From Gemmatimonadaceae bacterium (GTDB taxonomy: Bacteria > Latescibacterota > UBA2968 > UBA8231), in assembly GCA_002726335.1 (NCBI GenBank), contig PBSR01000122.1, forward strand, positions 1 through 25,546: 25,546 nucleotides of DNA, read 5' to 3'. The translations under genes and the position numbers were made by a program. Positions 22,330 through 25,546 of the stretch are shown here, piece by piece (position 1 is the stretch's first letter; each line of letters begins with the position of its first letter). The notes under the pieces are model-generated. The model saw only the letters and a program-made list of their open reading frames with translations, did no database searches and had not been told where the DNA came from.

Positions 22330-24144
22330 CTATCTCAGCAGCAGCAGTTTTCGCGTTTCCCACCGGGTCCCGGCCCGGAGTCTGTAGAGATACGTCCCGC
22401 TGGCCAGAGAACGCCCATCGTCGTCCAGACCGCCCCAGCGGACGGCGTATGCGCCTGCCCCGCGCACTTCCTGCTCGAGGGTGGCCACCTTCTGACCCTG
22501 CAGATTGTAAACGCTCAGGTCCACCGGTACGGACTCTGACAGGGAATACCGTATCGTCGTACCGCCGTTGAAGGGATTGGGGAAGTTCTGCGCCAACTGC
22601 GGCGTGTCCGGCAGGCCGGCGGCTCCGGTCGAGGTGATCGCAGTCGACGCTGGCATCTCTGTGTGGTAGCGTATCCCGGGCGCGGTGTCACCGTCACCAT
22701 CGCTGACGAGCAGACTCATGGCGTAGCCGCCCAGGTCGTTCTTCACCTTTACCAGCAGACGATTCTCGCCTGTATCGAGGACCACTGGTACGCGGTCCTC
22801 GGCGATCCTGTGCGAGCCCGACATGGGATGGCTCCAGACCTCCTCGCCATTCAACCAGACTTTGACGCCGTCATCGGAGCCGATCCAGAGCTCGGCTTCC
22901 TGTCGGGTCGCTGAATGGATGTAGGTGAAGGCATAGGCGACCACGTCGCGATGGTAGATGCCGTCCCTGTCATGGAAGAAATTCTTCAGGTCGATCTGGT
23001 CGTAGTCGCTGATCACCCGGGTCCAGATCGCCCCGTTCTGCGCCTCGCCGTCGAAGGGGGCGACCTCATTCTCCCCGCCCAGGAAATCCACATCCAGATC
23101 GGCGCCTTCGTGCACGCCGTGGATCAGCCAGGTCCTGTTGGCGCGTCCGTAGTACATGTCGCTGTAGTTTTCCGATTTCCGATAGTCGATGCCGACATCG
23201 GCGATGGCGTCGCCGCGTACGGTGATGTAATTCATGTCCAGCACGCCGTGACCCTTGGCGGCGGACATGCGCAGGTGTTCGATGTCCCAGGGATTGTAGC
23301 CCATGATCTCGGCAGCCACCGCGTCGGTGGCGACCGGATCCCAGCCGGCGATGATCATGTTGGTACGGATCGGACCGCTGCGCGAGTTCTTGTGTGGCCC
23401 CTGTCCATCCAGCCCCCAGGCGCCGCCGATGATGGTGTAGTCCGCAGGGTGATAGCTGAACAGATCGACGAGCGAACCGTCGACGCCGCGGGGGTTGTTG
23501 TGCAGTCCGGCGTTCCACCAGTTGCCCCGGTTGTACATCAGGCGGGAGGCGGTGCCCACGTAATTCTTGTGGCCCAGCGTCAACCGCGCCTCGTTGTGCG
23601 GTTTCATCGTCGGCACGGTGATGAATACATCGCTATTGAGAACCATGTTGCTGACGTAGTAGCTGTCGTTCGACCAGCCACCGATGCCATTCGACACGGG
23701 TACCGGCACCAGTTGCGGGTCATCGATGCTGGGGTACAGATCGTAGTTGAAGTTGCCCCGGTCGAATGTCTTGTCGGGGTGGCGCGTCCCCAGGTCATCG
23801 AGCAGATCCTGGAACGTACCGGTGAAGCCTGGATAGTCGTCACCGAAGTGGCTCGTCCAGCCGTCGACTCTGACGTCATCCTGGGAGACGATTCCGGTAA
23901 AGTTGAGACCTGTGGTAAATTCCTGATCCGCTGCCTGCCAGCTGCCGCCCATGGCCAGAGTGATCCGTCGGGCCTGGGTGAACTCGGCCACATATTCGAG
24001 CACCGCCCTGGTCACGCGGGGGTCGGTGATGTCTCCCTGACAGTAGCCGGTCTGAGGCCGCAGGAAAACCATGTTCGGCTTGACGACGACCCAGCTGCCA
24101 TCCGGCACGATCGAGGGCAGGGGACCACTCGTTATGGGTGCCAT
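22330..24144 (-). CDS. DUF362 protein with C-terminal secretion-sorting (FlgD/T9SS-like) domain; N-terminus appears lost
   Basis: 604 residues. Residues about 15-320 match DUF362 (SWVVVKPNMVFLRP, DPRVTRAVLEYV, DVFITVPTMKPHNEARLTLGHKNYVGTASRLMY, MIIAGWDPVATDAVAAEIMGYNPWDIEHLRMSAAKGHG). About 370-480 is a PA14/jelly-roll-like domain (ELWIGSDDGVKVWLNGEEVW, ENRLLVKVKNDLGGYAMSL). From about 515 follows the FlgD-like, Por-type sorting signature: QNFPNPFNGGTTIRYSLSE, VYNLQGQKVATLEQE, and GTYLYRLRAG. The sorting tail demands export, yet the ORF has no signal peptide: it opens MAPITSGPLPSIVPDG with a TAG directly before the ATG and no ribosome-binding site. No in-frame continuation exists in 24145-24249. 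A 5'-truncation or frameshift is the simplest reading. Confidence 0.82.
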   Translation of the reverse strand: MAPITSGPLPSIVPDGSWVVVKPNMVFLRPQTGYCQGDITDPRVTRAVLEYVAEFTQARRITLAMGGSWQAADQEFTTGLNFTGIVSQDDVRVDGWTSHFGDDYPGFTGTFQDLLDDLGTRHPDKTFDRGNFNYDLYPSIDDPQLVPVPVSNGIGGWSNDSYYVSNMVLNSDVFITVPTMKPHNEARLTLGHKNYVGTASRLMYNRGNWWNAGLHNNPRGVDGSLVDLFSYHPADYTIIGGAWGLDGQGPHKNSRSGPIRTNMIIAGWDPVATDAVAAEIMGYNPWDIEHLRMSAAKGHGVLDMNYITVRGDAIADVGIDYRKSENYSDMYYGRANRTWLIHGVHEGADLDVDFLGGENEVAPFDGEAQNGAIWTRVISDYDQIDLKNFFHDRDGIYHRDVVAYAFTYIHSATRQEAELWIGSDDGVKVWLNGEEVWSHPMSGSHRIAEDRVPVVLDTGENRLLVKVKNDLGGYAMSLLVSDGDGDTAPGIRYHTEMPASTAITSTGAAGLPDTPQLAQNFPNPFNGGTTIRYSLSESVPVDLSVYNLQGQKVATLEQEVRGAGAYAVRWGGLDDDGRSLASGTYLYRLRAGTRWETRKLLLLR

Positions 24145-24249
24145 CTACGTCGCTGACAGGAAAACGCCACCACACGCTCGTGAGCGCAGTCTTCACACCG
24201 AACCCGCAGGAAGCCATGTGCCAGGAACGAGCGTCCTGCTTCACTGACG

Positions 24250-25158
24250 TTATTCGGGCAGGATGGGGAAGGCGTCGATGTCCCCGGCGATCGTCTCGAG
24301 CAGGATGTCGATCTCCCTCTTGTCCCCTTCGTTCAGCGCCTGTTTTCCCGGGTTGGCGCGCTCGATGACGTTGCTGAAGATGCCACGCCGCTTCAGGATG
24401 TAGCGCCAGAAAGGTGGGCACTCGCGGATGATGAGGGGCAGCAGACGACGGTGCATGGCGCGGGCGTCCGCTTCCTGCCCCGCCCACCACAGTTCCGTGA
24501 TCTTCGCCAGCACATCGGCCAGCTCGCAGGCCGGCATGTTGCCGTTGCCTCCGCGGCGCAGCTCATCCGGCAGGAACTTGCCGCCGGCGCCACCGAAGAT
24601 GCACTTCACCTGGTCGCTGACCAGGTCCGCCACCTCGGCGATGTGTTTCGGACCGGGCTGTCGTTCCTCCTTCACGTACTCGATCTGTGGAATCTCGTCG
24701 ACGAGGGCGGCGACCCGCTCACCCGTGAGAGGCGCGTAGTTGTCCGCGTTCTGCACCATGATCGGGCCGTCGAAGACCTCCGCCATACGGCGATACATGT
24801 CGATGGCACCGTCCTGATCGGTGCGCGCCGGGGCCATGGCGATGATCGAGTCGACGCCGGCTTTCTGTGCGGCCTTCGAGTAGAGGACGACCTGAGGGAT
24901 CGAGATTCCGGAGCAGCCGAAAACGACGGGCAGCCGTCCGTTGACCACTTCCAGGACGGCGTCGAGGGCGGCGACCCGCTCCTGTTCGCCGAGGAACCAG
25001 AACTCGCCGACCATCACCGGCCAGACGATCCCGTGCTGGCCGCTCTCGCAGCAGAAGTTGGCGACCTTTTTCAGATCCTCGGTGTGGATCTCGAGGTCCT
25101 CATGGTAGGGCGTCGGCAGCAGGCCGAAGATGCCCTTCATGTCGGTGAATTTCGTCAT
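24250..25158 (-). CDS. Dihydrodipicolinate synthase-superfamily aldolase/dehydratase
   Basis: 302 residues; ATG 25158 overlaps the upstream stop by one base (TGATG). It has the (beta/alpha)8 fold of the DapA/NAL family: KGIFGLLPTPYHEDLEIHTEDLKKVANFCCESGQHGIV, LPVVFGCSGISIPQVVLYSKAAQKAGVDSII, and Schiff-base lysine K163 (IEYVKEE). It is not DapA itself: the GTTGE loop reads PVMVGE, and the Tyr of 'YNVP' is Gln136 (MVQNADNY). Such variants include 2-keto-3-deoxy-sugar-acid aldolases and dehydratases. Being tightly coupled to an enolase-superfamily gene, it most likely cleaves or dehydrates the keto-deoxy acid that enzyme makes. Confidence 0.9.
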   Translation of the reverse strand: MTKFTDMKGIFGLLPTPYHEDLEIHTEDLKKVANFCCESGQHGIVWPVMVGEFWFLGEQERVAALDAVLEVVNGRLPVVFGCSGISIPQVVLYSKAAQKAGVDSIIAMAPARTDQDGAIDMYRRMAEVFDGPIMVQNADNYAPLTGERVAALVDEIPQIEYVKEERQPGPKHIAEVADLVSDQVKCIFGGAGGKFLPDELRRGGNGNMPACELADVLAKITELWWAGQEADARAMHRRLLPLIIRECPPFWRYILKRRGIFSNVIERANPGKQALNEGDKREIDILLETIAGDIDAFPILPE

Positions 25159-25546
25159 CACTTGTCCCATCGTTTGTCGGGCTGCCAGAAATCCAGCTTG
25201 GGGTTGTTCCACTCTTCCGTCGGCTCGAACAGTCCGGGGAAGCGCAGGTTGGCTTCGATGCCGTCGTAGTTCAGGTCGACGCCGAGGCCGGGCGTCTCAG
25301 GGACCCTGACGTAACCGTCCTCGATGTAGTTGTCCGGCAGGCCGGTGACCAGCCCTTCCCAGAACGGCAGGTCGAGACCGTGGTGCTCGAGGGCGACGAA
25401 GCTTGAGATCGCCGCCGCGCAGTGGATGTTGGCCATCAGGGCGATGGGCGATCCGGCGAAGTGCAGCGCCGTGGGCAGCCCGTATCGCTCGCCGTAGTCG
25501 GCGATCTTCTTGGTTTCCATCATGCCACCCGAGGTCAGCAGGTCGG
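25158..25546 (-). CDS. Enolase-superfamily (mandelate racemase-like) enzyme, C-terminal fragment at the right edge
   Basis: Open from the right edge to TGA at 25158-25160; 129 codons plus 2 nt are in the window. The visible part is the C-terminal barrel: PDLLTSGGMMETKKIADYGERYGLPTALHFAGSPIALMANIHCAAA carries the Asp-x-x-x-x-GG and downstream His typical of the family, and SFVALEHHGLDLPFWEGL the late Glu. Unlike the gene at 13738-14949, the Asp is kept here. It is followed by the DapA-like gene with a 1-nt overlap, forming a probable sugar-acid operon. The N-terminal metal-ligand half is outside the window. Confidence 0.88.
   Translation of the reverse strand, partial: DLLTSGGMMETKKIADYGERYGLPTALHFAGSPIALMANIHCAAAISSFVALEHHGLDLPFWEGLVTGLPDNYIEDGYVRVPETPGLGVDLNYDGIEANLRFPGLFEPTEEWNNPKLDFWQPDKRWDK

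Noticed and set aside
22915..24156. A 413-codon plus-strand frame over the DUF362 gene
   Set aside because: Val/His/Asp-rich mirror translation without motifs; the minus strand has DUF362 and the sorting domain.

Overview
The window is GC-rich bacterial DNA, gene-dense on both strands, and looks like a fragment of an uncultured FCB-group bacterium. Latescibacterota is my best guess. This rests on gene content rather than a marker gene: a C-terminal secretion-sorting/FlgD-like domain with a QNFPNPFN motif, a large integral membrane protein of the DUF6785/OPT-like type, several uroporphyrinogen-decarboxylase-like proteins, a phytanoyl-CoA-dioxygenase-like gene, enolase-superfamily and KduD-like sugar-acid enzymes, and a family-5 solute-binding protein. 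No rRNA, tRNA, CRISPR array or transposase was seen.

Layout. 1-4925 (minus): the start of a dipeptide/oligosaccharide ABC solute-binding protein (running off the left edge), preceded by a 1058-residue protein that joins a GNAT acetyltransferase domain to a long beta-rich region. 5058-10065 (plus): an aerobic respiratory operon with its own promoter and a structured leader. Its order is diheme cytochrome c, a 33-residue single-span peptide, CoxB, CoxA, CoxC, subunit IV, a second CoxC and a 75-residue CxxC membrane protein. 10049-13621 (minus): a UroD-like protein, the DUF6785-type membrane protein and an internally deleted PhyH gene. 13738-14949 (plus): an enolase-superfamily enzyme. 14962-15546 (minus): a periplasmic peroxiredoxin-like SELENOPROTEIN, in which an in-frame UGA replaces the first Cys of a CPHC-type motif and is followed at once by a bacterial SECIS-like hairpin. 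15681-15847: a 167-bp palindromic element. 15884-17757 (plus): a lactonase-type beta-propeller overlapping a PHP-domain hydrolase. 17782-19035 (minus): a second UroD-like protein. 19160-22325 (plus): secreted Gly-rich protein, SUMF1/FGE-fold protein, zinc-type dehydrogenase and KduD-like dehydrogenase. 22330-25546 (minus): a DUF362 protein with sorting domain but no signal peptide, a DapA-superfamily aldolase/dehydratase, and the C-terminus of another enolase-superfamily enzyme.

How it fits together. The oxidase operon encodes a cytochrome c oxidase with complete CuA and heme/CuB ligands and an E-type proton gate, but the usual K-channel lysine appears to be replaced. The rest looks like carbohydrate and sugar-acid scavenging (solute-binding protein, enolase-superfamily dehydratase/isomerase, DapA-like aldolase, zinc dehydrogenase, KduD, lactonase-like propeller) mixed with secreted proteins. 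The best single discovery is the selenoprotein, which a standard gene caller splits into two fragments or calls a pseudogene.
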